A stretch of DNA of 64,000 nt from Massilia sp. UMI-21 (GCA_015277795.1 CP063848.1:3038001-3102000); one strand, 5' to 3'. Numbered from the stretch's first letter, positions 53,331 through 63,756 are shown. Program-made: numbers and translations. Notes: a model not told the origin generated them from the letters alone.

Positions 53331-55648
53331 GCGACCTGATTCCAGAACTGCACACCCCGACCGCGCCCGAAGGCACCGGCCGGGTCCGCAGCGGCATGCC
53401 GGTCTCGCGGGTGGACGGGCGCGCCAAGGTCACCGGCCAGGCGAAATATGCGGCCGAACACGAGGCGCCCGACCTGCGCTACGGCGTGGTGGTGAGCGGC
53501 ACCGTCGCCCGCGGGCGGATCAGCGCCATCGAGACCGGCGCCGCGCTCGCCGTACCCGGCGTGGTCGAGGTGCTCACCCACCTGAACCGTCCCAAGCTGC
53601 GCTCCTGGGACCTGGCCTACAAGGACATGACGGCGCCAGGCGGCTCGCCCTTCCGCCCCCTGTTCAGCGACCGGATCTTCTACAGCGGCCAGCCGGTCGC
53701 GCTGGTGGTGGCCGAGACCTTCGAGGCCGCGCGCCACGCGGCCCAGCTGGTGCGGGTCGAGTACGAACAGCAGGCGCACGAGACCGACCTGCTGGCCAGT
53801 CTCGACCAGGCCTACAAGCCGCACGCCATGAAGGCCGGTTTCACCCCGCCCAGCTCCACCGGCGATGCCGACCAGGCCTATGAAGCGGCCGAGGTGAAGA
53901 TCGAATCCCAGTTCTACCACGGCGTCGAGCACCACAATCCGATGGAAATGCACGCCACCACGGTGGTGCGCGGCGAGGACGGCCACCTGACCATCTACGA
54001 GAAGACCCAGAGCTCGCAGAACAACCGCTGGTACGTCTCGCGCGCCTTCGGCCTGTCGAAGGACAAGGTCACGGTGCGCAACCCCTACGTCGGCGGCGCC
54101 TTCGGCTCCGGCCTGCGCCCGCAGTACCAGCTGACCCTGGCCGTGATGGCCGCGCTCAAGCTCGAGTGCTCGGTGCGGGTGGTGCTGACGCGCCAGCAGA
54201 TGTTCAGCTTCGGGCACCGGCCGGAAACCTGGCAGAAGGTGAAGCTGGCGGCCGGCAGCGACGGCAAGCTCCAGGCCATCGTCCACGAGGCGGTCCACGA
54301 AACCTCGCGCCTGGAAGACTATGTCGAGGTGGTGGTCAACTGGTCGGGGCAGCTGTACGCCTGCGACAACATCAAGCTGGGCTACAAGCTGGTGGCGCAC
54401 GACCGCCACTCGCCGATCGACATGCGGGCGCCGGGCGCGGCCCACGGCCTGCATGCGCTCGAAGTGGCGATGGACGAAATGGCCTACAAGCTGCGGATGG
54501 ACCCGCTGGCCTTCCGGCGCCTGAACTACGCCGACCGCAATCCGCTCGACGACAAGCCGTATTCGAGCAAGGAGCTGAGCCAGTGCTACGACAAGGGTGC
54601 GGCCCGCTTCGGGTGGAAAGACCGCCCGCTCGAACCGCGCTCGATGCGCGACGGCGAGGAACTGGTGGGCTGGGGCATGGCAAGCGGCATGTGGGATGCG
54701 ATGGTGATGCTGGCCCGGGTCAGCGCGGTCCTGCACGCGGACGGGCGCCTGGTGGTGAGCAGCGCGGCCTCGGACATCGGCACCGGCACCTACACGGTGA
54801 TGTCGATGATCGCGGCCGAGAGCCTCGGCCTGCCGCTCGAGCAGGTGACGTTCCAGCTGGGCGACTCGACCCTGCCCTTCGCTCCGGTCGAGGGCGGTTC
54901 CTCGCACGTGACCACGGTGGGCGGCGGGGTGCACGGCGCCTGCGACAAGCTCAAGAAAAGCCTGGTCAAGCTAGCCAGGGAGATGCCCGGCTCGCCGCTG
55001 GCGAAGGCGCGCACCCAGGACCTGGAGTTTGCCGACGGCACCGTGCGGCTGCGCAACCGGGCCGACACGGCGGTGCCCTTGCGCGCCGTGCTGGCCGCGG
55101 CCGGCGTCGACCGGGTGGAAGAGAAGTTCTTCATGAAGCCTTCGATGCTGAAGCAGCGCAAGTACACCCGCGCGGTGCACTCGGCGGTATTCTGCGAGGT
55201 GCGGGTCAACGAGAAGCTCGGCATCGTGCGGGTGACCCGGGTGGTGAGCGCGGTGGCGGCGGGACGCATCATCAGCGCCAAGACCGCGGAAAGCCAGGTG
55301 ATCGGTGGCGTGGTCTGGGGCATCAGCCAGGCCTTGCACGAAGAAAGCTTCACCGACCACCGCTTCGGCCGCTTCATGAACCACAACTTCGCCGAGTACC
55401 ACGTGGCGGCCAATGCCGACGTCCACCAGATCGAGGTGATCTTCGCCGACGAGGAAGACCGCATCGTCAGCCAGCAGCTCGGGGCCAAGGGCGTGGGCGA
55501 GATCGGTATCCTGTCGGTGGCGGCCGCGATCAGCAATGCGATCTTCCACGCCACCGGACGGCGCCTGCGCAGCACGCCGATCACGCCGGACAAGATCCTG
55601 CTGGGCGAGCACGAGATTCCGGTACCGGCGCCGAAACAGGCTGGCTAG
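53327..55648 (+). CDS. paoC: Aldehyde oxidoreductase molybdenum cofactor subunit (PaoC/YagR type)
   Basis: A 773-residue catalytic subunit. The fused aldehyde-oxidase a/b hammerhead domain (SRVDGRAKVTGQAKYAAEHEAPDLRYGVVVSG) is followed by the two molybdopterin-binding domains. These carry NPMEMHATTVV, NPYVGGAFGSG, PIDMRAPGAAHGLHALE and SAASDIGTGTYTVMSMIAAE. The catalytic base is Glu725 in GAKGVGEIGILS. PaoABC of E. coli oxidises a broad range of aromatic aldehydes for detoxification. The chaperone paoD/xdhC, which loads the cofactor, does not follow; the gene runs head-on into pbpC with a four-base overlap. Confidence 0.88.
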   Translation: MSDLIPELHTPTAPEGTGRVRSGMPVSRVDGRAKVTGQAKYAAEHEAPDLRYGVVVSGTVARGRISAIETGAALAVPGVVEVLTHLNRPKLRSWDLAYKDMTAPGGSPFRPLFSDRIFYSGQPVALVVAETFEAARHAAQLVRVEYEQQAHETDLLASLDQAYKPHAMKAGFTPPSSTGDADQAYEAAEVKIESQFYHGVEHHNPMEMHATTVVRGEDGHLTIYEKTQSSQNNRWYVSRAFGLSKDKVTVRNPYVGGAFGSGLRPQYQLTLAVMAALKLECSVRVVLTRQQMFSFGHRPETWQKVKLAAGSDGKLQAIVHEAVHETSRLEDYVEVVVNWSGQLYACDNIKLGYKLVAHDRHSPIDMRAPGAAHGLHALEVAMDEMAYKLRMDPLAFRRLNYADRNPLDDKPYSSKELSQCYDKGAARFGWKDRPLEPRSMRDGEELVGWGMASGMWDAMVMLARVSAVLHADGRLVVSSAASDIGTGTYTVMSMIAAESLGLPLEQVTFQLGDSTLPFAPVEGGSSHVTTVGGGVHGACDKLKKSLVKLAREMPGSPLAKARTQDLEFADGTVRLRNRADTAVPLRAVLAAAGVDRVEEKFFMKPSMLKQRKYTRAVHSAVFCEVRVNEKLGIVRVTRVVSAVAAGRIISAKTAESQVIGGVVWGISQALHEESFTDHRFGRFMNHNFAEYHVAANADVHQIEVIFADEEDRIVSQQLGAKGVGEIGILSVAAAISNAIFHATGRRLRSTPITPDKILLGEHEIPVPAPKQAG

Positions 55649-57765
55649 TCGCCGCGCACCTCGAAGCGGCTGGTCGACACGGTCTTCCCCAGGGCGTCGA
55701 CCAGCTCGAGAAGGTGCGCGCCGGCCACCGGCCGCCAGGCCAGCGGGCCGGCGACCGGACCGAGGTCGCTGCCGTCGAGCCGCCAGCGATGCGCGTCCAC
55801 GCCCTGCGCCTGGAACACGATGCGCTCGACCCGGTCGGGAATGTCCGGATCCACCGCCACGATGCCGCCGTCCGGCGGATACACGATGCCTGGCGTGCGC
55901 CGGCTGGCCGGCAGCGCTTCGACCAGCGTGGTTTCGGTCCCGCGCAGGAACCATTCGTCGCGGGCCGGCTCGTGGGCCGGCACGAAGGCCACCGCCCGGC
56001 GCAGCACGCCGGCCGGCGCCGCCGGCAGCTTCCCGGGCCGGTCGCGGTGCAGGAAGTCCATCACGTCGCGCCACACCGGCGCCGCTCCCGACACGCCGGA
56101 CACGTCCCACATCGGCTGCCCGTTGAAATTGCCCACCCAGACGCCCACCGTGTAGCGGTCCGAGTAGCCGATGCACCAGTTGTCGCGCATGTCCTTGCTG
56201 GTGCCGGTCTTGACCGCGCTCCAGTAGGCGGTGGCGAGATCGCTGCGCAGGCCGAAGGTCGGGCTGCGCGCGCCACGGTCGGCCAGGATGTCGCCGATGA
56301 CGTAGCTCGCCGCCGGATCCAGCAGGGCGACCAGTGGCGCGCGCGGTCGCGGACGCAGGGTCGGCGCGCCGTGCCGTCCGCCGTTGGCCAGCGTGCGGTA
56401 GGCATTGCTCAGCTCCAGCAGGCTGACCTCGGCCGAGCCGAGCGCCAGCGAAGGTCCGTAGAAGTCGGCGTCCTCGGTCAGGGTGCTCAGGCCGAGCGCG
56501 CGCAGTCGCCCGTGGAAACGCTCGACACCGGTCAGGAGCAGGGTACGCACCGCCGGCACGTTCAGCGAGCTCGCCAGGCTGGTGCGCACGCTGGCATAGC
56601 CCCGGAATGCGTGGTCGTAGTTCTGCGGCACGTAGGCGCCGTTGCCCTGCGTGATCCCGACCGGGCTGTCGTCCAGCAGCGAGGCGGCGGTCAGCAGACG
56701 CCGCTCCAGCGCCAGTTGGTACAGGAAGGGCTTGAGGGTGGAGCCGGCCTGGCGCGGCGCGGTCACGCCGTCCACTTCGCCATTGCCGGTATTGGCCACA
56801 TAGGCCAGCAGCTCGCCGCTGGCATTGTCGATCACGACCACCGCGCCGTCGCCGACGTTGCGCTCGGCCAGTTCGCGTACGTGGAGGCGCAAGGCATCCA
56901 GCGCCGCCGCCTGGACCCGCGCGTCGAGGGTGGTGCGCACGCCGGCGCCGGCGCCCTCCAGCAGGCGGCGCCAGGCCGGCGGCGTGCTCGGCCTGGCGCC
57001 GGACGCGGGCCGTGCCAGCGCCACCGCCGCGCGCCAGGCGATGGCGCCGCAGCCGACCGGCCACTTCAGCTCGGTGGCCAGCCGGCAGGCGCGGCGGCCC
57101 ACCGCTTTGGGCGCAGCCGCGGGCGCACGCAGCAAGGCCGCCAGGATCGCGCTCTCGACCCCATCCAGGCCCGAGGGCGCCTTGTTGAACAGGGCCCGGG
57201 AGGCCGCCCCGACGCCCTGCAATTCGCCACGAAAACTCACCAGGTTCAGATAGGCTTCCAGGATCTGGCCCTTGCTCCAGCCGGCTTCGATCTGGCGCGC
57301 GGCGACGGCCTGGTCGACCTTCTGCAGCCAGCTGCGCCCTTCCCGGCTGGCGCGCAGCCCGGTATCGAGCAGGCCGGCCAACTGCATCGTGATCGTCGAG
57401 GCGCCGCGCGGGCGCTGGCGGAACAGGTTGTCCCAGGCCGCCTGGGCCGCCGCGCGCAGGTCGACCCCGCCGTGCTCCAGGAAGCGCTGGTCTTCCGCCT
57501 GCAGCACCGCCGCGCCCAGCGCCGGCGAGATGTCGGCCAGCGCCACCCAGTCGGCGCGCCGCCCCTGCATGTCGACCCGCACCGAATCGATCACCACACC
57601 GTGGCGATCGAGCAGCCGCCCTTCCGACGGCCGCCAGGCGGCGCGCACCTCGGCCGGCGTCGGCACCGCGGCCGCGGCCATGGCCGGCGCCAGCAGCAGC
57701 GCGGCCAGCCAGGGCCGCCCGAACCGGTGCGGCGTGAGCCAGTGCGGCTTGGATCCGTCCCTCAT
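55645..57765 (-). CDS. pbpC: Penicillin-binding protein 1C
   Basis: A 706-residue bifunctional peptidoglycan synthase-like protein. A signal anchor is at about residues 17-33. The glycosyltransferase-51 domain (about 45-235) has the catalytic Glu91 in EDQRF and GASTITMQLAGLL. The transpeptidase domain (about 290-565) has the nucleophile Ser342 in GSTLKP, SSLN and KTGTS. The C-terminal BiPBP_C domain (about 600-706) is the PBP1c hallmark. The start overlaps the stop of the alpha-2-macroglobulin gene by one base. That pairing is conserved in many Gram-negatives, where PBP1c is thought to repair wall breached by attackers while the macroglobulin traps proteases. Confidence 0.92.
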   Translation of the reverse strand: MRDGSKPHWLTPHRFGRPWLAALLLAPAMAAAAVPTPAEVRAAWRPSEGRLLDRHGVVIDSVRVDMQGRRADWVALADISPALGAAVLQAEDQRFLEHGGVDLRAAAQAAWDNLFRQRPRGASTITMQLAGLLDTGLRASREGRSWLQKVDQAVAARQIEAGWSKGQILEAYLNLVSFRGELQGVGAASRALFNKAPSGLDGVESAILAALLRAPAAAPKAVGRRACRLATELKWPVGCGAIAWRAAVALARPASGARPSTPPAWRRLLEGAGAGVRTTLDARVQAAALDALRLHVRELAERNVGDGAVVVIDNASGELLAYVANTGNGEVDGVTAPRQAGSTLKPFLYQLALERRLLTAASLLDDSPVGITQGNGAYVPQNYDHAFRGYASVRTSLASSLNVPAVRTLLLTGVERFHGRLRALGLSTLTEDADFYGPSLALGSAEVSLLELSNAYRTLANGGRHGAPTLRPRPRAPLVALLDPAASYVIGDILADRGARSPTFGLRSDLATAYWSAVKTGTSKDMRDNWCIGYSDRYTVGVWVGNFNGQPMWDVSGVSGAAPVWRDVMDFLHRDRPGKLPAAPAGVLRRAVAFVPAHEPARDEWFLRGTETTLVEALPASRRTPGIVYPPDGGIVAVDPDIPDRVERIVFQAQGVDAHRWRLDGSDLGPVAGPLAWRPVAGAHLLELVDALGKTVSTSRFEVRGD

Positions 57766-60700
57766 TACTGCCCCACCACCACCGGCGCATTCGGCGCCTC
57801 GCCGAACATCTCGGGGTCATACATGGCTTCGACCCGCGTCGGCGGCAAACTGAAACGGCCATCGCTGTTCAGGCGTACCGTGTATTCGACGCGCCATTTC
57901 CCCTTCGGGACGAAGGCATAGTAGGCGCGGAAGGCGCCGGCCGTGCGTTCCTCGAAGCTCGGCAGCACATGCGCGGTGCGCCCGTCCTTGCGGGTTTCGC
58001 CGCCGGTGGCGATCTGCGAATCGCCGCCCAGGCCGGACCCCAGGATGGCGGCGCCGGCCGGGATCGGGTCGTCCACCACCACCCAGTTCATGTCGGCCTG
58101 GGCGTCGAGGTCCAGCCGCACGCGGTAGACGTCGCCGCGCGTCCATCCACCGGCAGCCTGCCGTTCCACCGGCGTCACCGTGCGGGCGATCCGGTAGCCG
58201 CTGGCGAGCGGCGCCGCGAGCGGTATCGCGGCCAGGCTCTCGACCCTGGCCCAGGGCTTGCCGCCGCCCTCGTGCCGGATTGCCAGCGCAGCGGGCGCCG
58301 CGGACGGCGCCGGCCAGGCCTGCAGCAGGGTAGCGGGAACGCTGCCCCGCCACTGCTCGGCGCCCAGTTGCACGCTGCTCATGCCGGAGACCGGCGCGGC
58401 CTCGAACTTCTGCGAAAACCTGCGCATCGCCAGCACGCCCCAGGCGTTGGCGGTGGTCGTGTTCCAGTGTCCCCGCTGCTGGCGGCCGAGCGCGCCGCGT
58501 GCGATCCGGCCCATGTCGGCCTGCCAGGCCGGGTTGTCGAGCATGGCCAGCAGCAGCCGGTTGGCATTGACGTCGGGCGAGACCATCATCCACCACCAGT
58601 CGTCGCTGCGCTCGGTCGAGAAACCCATGGTGCCGCCCTCTAGGTTGAGGCGCGCGCGCAGGATCTGCCCGGCCTGGGCCAGCAGCGCGGCGCGCTCGTC
58701 CAGCGCCGCGGAGCGCTGCAATATCAGGTACCAGTCGATCACGGCGGAGGTCGGCCACAGCGTCGGTTCGATGCGGAAGGATTGCAGCCATCCCTGGCGC
58801 ACCGGCTGGCGCCGCGACAGCGCTTCCAGGGCGGCGAGCTTGCGTACCGCCAGTTCGCCGCTGCGCAAGCCACTGCCGCGCACGATGCGGCCTTCGACGA
58901 AGGCCAGCAGCGCCGCTTCCATGCGCTCGCGCTGTTCCGGCGCGATGGCGTAGCCGGCTTCGTCGGCGACCGCAAGCACATAGGCGGTCAGCGCATCGTC
59001 GCCGTCGCGCATGGTGGGGAAATACTTCAGCATGCCGGCGTCGTCCAGGTGGGCCGGCAGCGTGGCCGTCACCGCCGCCCACAGCGCCGGGTCGCCCAGC
59101 GCCACCGCCTTCGAGGCGCGCTGCTCGAAGCAGGTGTAGGGGTAAGCCGCCATGTAGTCGCGCACCCCGGCCATGCTGCCGGCCAGCTGTGCGTTCAAGC
59201 TGGTGCGCACGCCGCCCTTGCCGGGCAGCGCGCCCGCCGGGCGTGCCACCGGGATGGTCTTCGCTGCATCGACCTGCAGCAGCGTGGCCTGGTAGGTGCG
59301 CACCGGCACCGCCTCCTGCACCTGCTGCGTCACGCGCAGGCTGTCGCGCGCGGCGCCGGCAGCGGCATCCACCTGCCAGCGCAGGCGGCGCGCCTGCGGC
59401 ACCGACACTTCCCAGCGCACTTCGCGCGCAGCGCCCGGCGCCAGCGACAGGCGTTGCGCCGGCAGCGGCGCGGCCGGGCCGTCGTCCGCCGCCATGCCGG
59501 CGGCCAGGCGCACTTCCAGCGCGGTGTTTGACGCGTTGCGCACCGTGAACCCGGCGTGCAGGCGGTCGCCCTCGCGTACCAGCAGCGGCAGGCCGGACAG
59601 CAACATCAGGTCCTGGGTGCTGCGGATATCGCTGCTGCCGGTGCCGAACAGGCCGGCGCCGGCGCTGGCCACCGCCACGATGCGAAAGCCCGTGAGCGAA
59701 TCGTTCAGCGGCACGGTGAGCTCGGCCTCGCCGTTCGCATCCAGTACAAGCTTGCCCTTCCACAGCAGCAGGGTATCGAACAGTTCGCGGCTGGCGCCGC
59801 GCCCGCCTCCGCCGCCGTGCGCCACCGACTTGCGGCCGAAGTGGCGCTTGCCGATCACCTGCATCTGCGCGGTCGCGGTCTCGACCTGCAGGCCGCGCGG
59901 GCGCATCATGGCCTCGAGCAGCTGCCAGCTGTCGTTCGGTTTCAGTTCCAGCAGGCCGGTATCGACCGCCGCCAGCGCCACCTCGGCGCCGGCCGGCAGC
60001 GCCTTGCCGTCGGCGCGCCGGACCCTGACGCGCACGCGGGCCCGCTCGCGCACCCGGTACACCTGGCGATCGGGCAGCACCTCGACCGCGAGTTGGTGCG
60101 CGTTCCAGCCCACCTTGACCGGCGCGATGCCGAGCTTGTAGGCCGGCTTGCCGAGGTCGACCAGCGCCGTCGGCTTGACGCCGGCCACGCGCCCGCGCAC
60201 GACCAGCGCCGAAACGAACACGTTGGGGGCGTAGCCGGCCTTGATCGGGATCGTGATCGTGGGGTCGGCCGCCGACAGGCGTCGCACGTAGGTGTCGAGG
60301 ATGCCTTCGCGCTCCACGCTCACCAGCACGGTGGCGTCGCGAAACGGCGAGCGCACCTGGAAGCTGGCCTGTTCGCCCGGCTCGAAGCGCGGCTTGGCCG
60401 GCAGCAGGTCGATGCGGTCGTTGTCGGCCAGGTCGAACCACGCCTCCTTCTTGCCTGCCACCCAGACTTCCTGCTGCGTTACCGATGTCCGTCCTTGCGC
60501 ATCCACGGCACGGGCGCGCAGGATGATGTTGCCCTCGGCCGGCGCCGGCAGCTCGCACAACAGCAGGCCGCCCGCATCGGTGCGGCCGCGGCAGCCGCCC
60601 GCGATGCGCTTGATCTCGCTGGCCGACTCGTAGGCGTAGAAGCCGCCGAGCAGGCGGCGCCGGTGCGACCAGGTCTCGCGCCGGAACAAGTCGACCGTGG

Positions 60701-63455
60701 CTTCATGATCGGCGACCGGCTTGCCGTCGACGCCGACCACCGCCACCTGGAACTTCAGCCTGTCCCGGTTGATCCAGTCGCCGGTCCGGATTCCGACCGC
60801 CACCGCGGCCGGCCACAGGGTCGCGCGCGTCACCGCGGTGAGCGTCTCGCCGCTGGCGTCCTGCCAGCTGAGCTCCGCCAGCAGGCTGCGCGGGCGGTCG
60901 ACCCGGGGCAGTTCCGCTAGCTCGACGCGGGCGGCGCCATTGCGGTCCAGCGCCAGGCGCTGGGTGCGCGCGGTCCCACCCTGGCGCCGGCCCTCGGCCG
61001 GCTGGGCTTCCTCCTCCCCCTCCCCCTCCGGGTAGCCGTCACCGCTGTCCTCGCCCAGTTTCTCGACACCTTCCCTGACATCGCCGCCGCCGAAGTTGAA
61101 ACCGTCGAAGCGATCCACGTGCGCGAAGCCCGAGGGCCCATCCTCGAGCACCGTGCGCAGCGTCACCGGCAGCTTGCCGGCCGGGCCGCCGTTCAGGTAG
61201 TTGATCTGGGCATCGATCGCCAGGCTGGCCGCGGCCACCACCGGCCGCGCCGGTCCACGCAAGACCGCCTTCATGGTCGGCACGCGGAACTGTTCGACCC
61301 GGAACTCGCCGGCCACCTGGTTACCGATCACGACCTGGTAGGTACCCAGCTTCGACGCCGGCGGAATGGTCCATTCGCCCAGCGCCTGGCCGGACGCGTC
61401 CCAGGCCAGGGGCAGCGCTAGCTTGTCGCCGCTGCCCTGGTGCACCAGCCAGGCCCTGGCCGGCAGCGCCGCCTGCTCGACGGTTTCCTCGCCCAGCGGG
61501 GCGTAGCCGGGCGTCGGGGTCTTGTCGCCCGCCTTGACCAGGGCAAGGGACGAGCCCCCGGTCCCGATCCGGCGCCGCAGGAAGTGCTTCATGTGCACGG
61601 TGTCGCCGGCGCGCAGCAGGCTGCGGTCGAACACGGTGGCGACGATGCGCGTGTCTTCGCCGAGGCTGCCCTGCTGCAGGTTGAAGCGCCAGGTCTCGAT
61701 GCCCTTCTGCCAGCTCGACAGGGTGAAGGTGAAGTCCTCGCCGCTGCGCGCGCTCACGAACAGGTTGTCGCCGCACTTTGCGCGCGGCAGTTCGGCGCGG
61801 ATGTGCGCGATGCCGTCGGCATCGGTGCTGCCCGTCCACAGCTGCTTGCCGGCGCAGTCGCGCACCGTGACTTGCGCGCGCGGCACCGGGCGCCCCTTGT
61901 CGAGCGAGGTCACCCACACCAGCGAGGATTCGGCGCCGCGCTTCAGGTGGGCCGCCAGGTTGGTGACCAGGGCTGCGCTGCGCACGTAGGCGGTGCCGCC
62001 CTTCTGGTTGAGTGCCTGGCCGAGCACGGGGCTGGCGATTTCGACCACGTGGAATCCCGGCTTCTTGAGCGGAATGCCGATCACTTCGAAGGCGCGCCGC
62101 CCGCCCGGCCTGGGCAGCGCGAAGCGTTCGATGCGCCCGTCCTTGCGCGCTTGCGCCTTCGGCCCGAGCAGGGAGACCCGCAGGCTGCCCTCGGCCTGGG
62201 TCCAGGGATCGCGCCCGTAGGGATTCATCCTGGACAACCAGGCCAGCACGTCCTGGTCGCGCTCGACCCGCAGGCTGGCGCCGCTGCGCACGGCGGCGGC
62301 AAGCGGCGCTTCGACATTGCGCACCGTGACCGGCAGCAGGCGCTCGCCGCGCGCCTCGATGATGCCGAAGGGGGCGGCGAACTTCACCAGCGGCGGCTGG
62401 CGGTCCACCTTCAGGTGCAGCTTCTTGTCCGCTACGCTCAGGCGGCGCCCGGCGTCGTCGCGCAGGCTGTCGGGAACGCGCAGGCGCAGTGTCGCCAGCT
62501 CGCGGAACGGCCCGGCGAATGTGACGGTGGATGCGAAGCCGCCCTTGGCCTCGTCGTCGAGTTCGGGGGCATGGCGCTTGCCGCCGCTTTCCTCGAGCAC
62601 CAGCTTGCGCAGTTCGGCGGCCGGCACCGGCGCGCTGAAGCGCACGCGCACCGGCTCGAAGGGCACGCAGCCGGCACGCGCGTTGGTGCGCGCGCAGCGC
62701 AGGGCAAGCCGGAAGTCGGGCCGGGTGCGAAAGCTCAGCTCCTGGTCTTCGGTGGTGGCGACGCCGTTCGGCGCCGCGATGCCCTTGCCCCAGACCAGGG
62801 TGACAGGGCTGTCGGCCGGCAAGGTACGGCGGCACTGCAGCGCCGCCACCGGCAGGTCGGCCTCCGTCTTGCCGCGCAGGGCCGGCAGGCGTTTGCGTTC
62901 TTCGTCCTGCAGCAAGCGCACCCCGATCTTCTCGTTGACGCCGTCGGCGCGGCACCAGGCATGGCGCTCGATCGACGCCGGCGCGGCCGGCGCGTCCAGG
63001 GTCAGCAGGAACACCTGGTGCTCGTCCAGGCGGCTGCCCTCGCGCGGCTGGCTGCGCACCACGGCCGGGCCGCCGGTGCTGAACGTGAAGGCGCGCCGGC
63101 CGGCCACGGCCTGGCCGTCCAGGTCGCGCAAGCCATCGCGCAGGCTGAAGCGGCACGAAACCGCGCCCGGCAGGTCGCGTGCGAAGTCGTAGCGCCAAGT
63201 GCTGCCGTCGACCCAGCCTCCGCTGCCGCGCGCGGCGTCGCCGGCGCCGGCGCAATCGACCGTGAACGGGGCCTCGACACCGGGGTCGCCAAAGGCCGCC
63301 ATCGGCCTTGAAAAGCGCGCCGTCACCTGGCGCACCGCCTTCACCTGCCCCTCCGGGCTGAAACCCTCGACGACGGTCTGCGCGGCCGCGCCGCAGAAGG
63401 TGACGGACAGCGCGCCAAATACACAACACAGGAGCGAACGGTTCAAGGCAGGCAT
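57765..63455 (-). CDS. Bacterial alpha-2-macroglobulin (YfhM-like)
   Basis: A giant 1896-residue periplasmic protein. The signal peptide is at residues 1-25 (LLCCVFGALSVTFCGAAAQ). A Cys is present, but its context VTFC is a poor lipobox, so unlike E. coli YfhM it may not be a lipoprotein. It contains MG-type beta-sandwich domains, a bait-like central stretch with an acidic insert (GEGEEEAQPAEGRRQGG at about 61000), and the thioester site PYTCFEQR with Cys1442 (CxEQ intact). The alpha/alpha-toroid and receptor-like end follow. The intact thioester predicts covalent trapping of invading proteases. Start at 63455 with GGAG. It forms an operon with pbpC. Confidence 0.9.
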   Translation of the reverse strand: MPALNRSLLCCVFGALSVTFCGAAAQTVVEGFSPEGQVKAVRQVTARFSRPMAAFGDPGVEAPFTVDCAGAGDAARGSGGWVDGSTWRYDFARDLPGAVSCRFSLRDGLRDLDGQAVAGRRAFTFSTGGPAVVRSQPREGSRLDEHQVFLLTLDAPAAPASIERHAWCRADGVNEKIGVRLLQDEERKRLPALRGKTEADLPVAALQCRRTLPADSPVTLVWGKGIAAPNGVATTEDQELSFRTRPDFRLALRCARTNARAGCVPFEPVRVRFSAPVPAAELRKLVLEESGGKRHAPELDDEAKGGFASTVTFAGPFRELATLRLRVPDSLRDDAGRRLSVADKKLHLKVDRQPPLVKFAAPFGIIEARGERLLPVTVRNVEAPLAAAVRSGASLRVERDQDVLAWLSRMNPYGRDPWTQAEGSLRVSLLGPKAQARKDGRIERFALPRPGGRRAFEVIGIPLKKPGFHVVEIASPVLGQALNQKGGTAYVRSAALVTNLAAHLKRGAESSLVWVTSLDKGRPVPRAQVTVRDCAGKQLWTGSTDADGIAHIRAELPRAKCGDNLFVSARSGEDFTFTLSSWQKGIETWRFNLQQGSLGEDTRIVATVFDRSLLRAGDTVHMKHFLRRRIGTGGSSLALVKAGDKTPTPGYAPLGEETVEQAALPARAWLVHQGSGDKLALPLAWDASGQALGEWTIPPASKLGTYQVVIGNQVAGEFRVEQFRVPTMKAVLRGPARPVVAAASLAIDAQINYLNGGPAGKLPVTLRTVLEDGPSGFAHVDRFDGFNFGGGDVREGVEKLGEDSGDGYPEGEGEEEAQPAEGRRQGGTARTQRLALDRNGAARVELAELPRVDRPRSLLAELSWQDASGETLTAVTRATLWPAAVAVGIRTGDWINRDRLKFQVAVVGVDGKPVADHEATVDLFRRETWSHRRRLLGGFYAYESASEIKRIAGGCRGRTDAGGLLLCELPAPAEGNIILRARAVDAQGRTSVTQQEVWVAGKKEAWFDLADNDRIDLLPAKPRFEPGEQASFQVRSPFRDATVLVSVEREGILDTYVRRLSAADPTITIPIKAGYAPNVFVSALVVRGRVAGVKPTALVDLGKPAYKLGIAPVKVGWNAHQLAVEVLPDRQVYRVRERARVRVRVRRADGKALPAGAEVALAAVDTGLLELKPNDSWQLLEAMMRPRGLQVETATAQMQVIGKRHFGRKSVAHGGGGGRGASRELFDTLLLWKGKLVLDANGEAELTVPLNDSLTGFRIVAVASAGAGLFGTGSSDIRSTQDLMLLSGLPLLVREGDRLHAGFTVRNASNTALEVRLAAGMAADDGPAAPLPAQRLSLAPGAAREVRWEVSVPQARRLRWQVDAAAGAARDSLRVTQQVQEAVPVRTYQATLLQVDAAKTIPVARPAGALPGKGGVRTSLNAQLAGSMAGVRDYMAAYPYTCFEQRASKAVALGDPALWAAVTATLPAHLDDAGMLKYFPTMRDGDDALTAYVLAVADEAGYAIAPEQRERMEAALLAFVEGRIVRGSGLRSGELAVRKLAALEALSRRQPVRQGWLQSFRIEPTLWPTSAVIDWYLILQRSAALDERAALLAQAGQILRARLNLEGGTMGFSTERSDDWWWMMVSPDVNANRLLLAMLDNPAWQADMGRIARGALGRQQRGHWNTTTANAWGVLAMRRFSQKFEAAPVSGMSSVQLGAEQWRGSVPATLLQAWPAPSAAPAALAIRHEGGGKPWARVESLAAIPLAAPLASGYRIARTVTPVERQAAGGWTRGDVYRVRLDLDAQADMNWVVVDDPIPAGAAILGSGLGGDSQIATGGETRKDGRTAHVLPSFEERTAGAFRAYYAFVPKGKWRVEYTVRLNSDGRFSLPPTRVEAMYDPEMFGEAPNAPVVVGQ

Positions 63456-63756
63456 GGCGTCTCCGCAGGACAAGCTGCCAGGCCGGGAACCTGACCCGGC
63501 TCCTTGCATGGCAGGGACACATTCGACGGCGTCGCGCGACGGCGCGCCTGGCGTTAGTCGACAGTAAAGATGAGTGTGTCCGCCGCGTATGCGTTTGTCA
63601 ACACAGCGCTACGCGCAGGCCGCCGATGATGCGGCACGCATGGTGCGGCAGGCTGCCGCCCGCTGCCTTATTCGCTGTCCAGGCATGCCGGCCGCAGGAT
63701 ACCCGGCCGCGCTCGCCGCATCGCGTGGTTTCCAGGCATGACCCGACAGTTACTCC
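63456..63756. other. Intergenic region without a gene
   Basis: About 300 bases between divergent genes; I see no coding frame. A TTGACA-like -35 on the minus strand (TGTCAA, 63596-63601) may belong to the macroglobulin operon, but no good -10 follows. CCAGGCATG occurs twice (at about 63677 and 63732). Confidence 0.5.
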
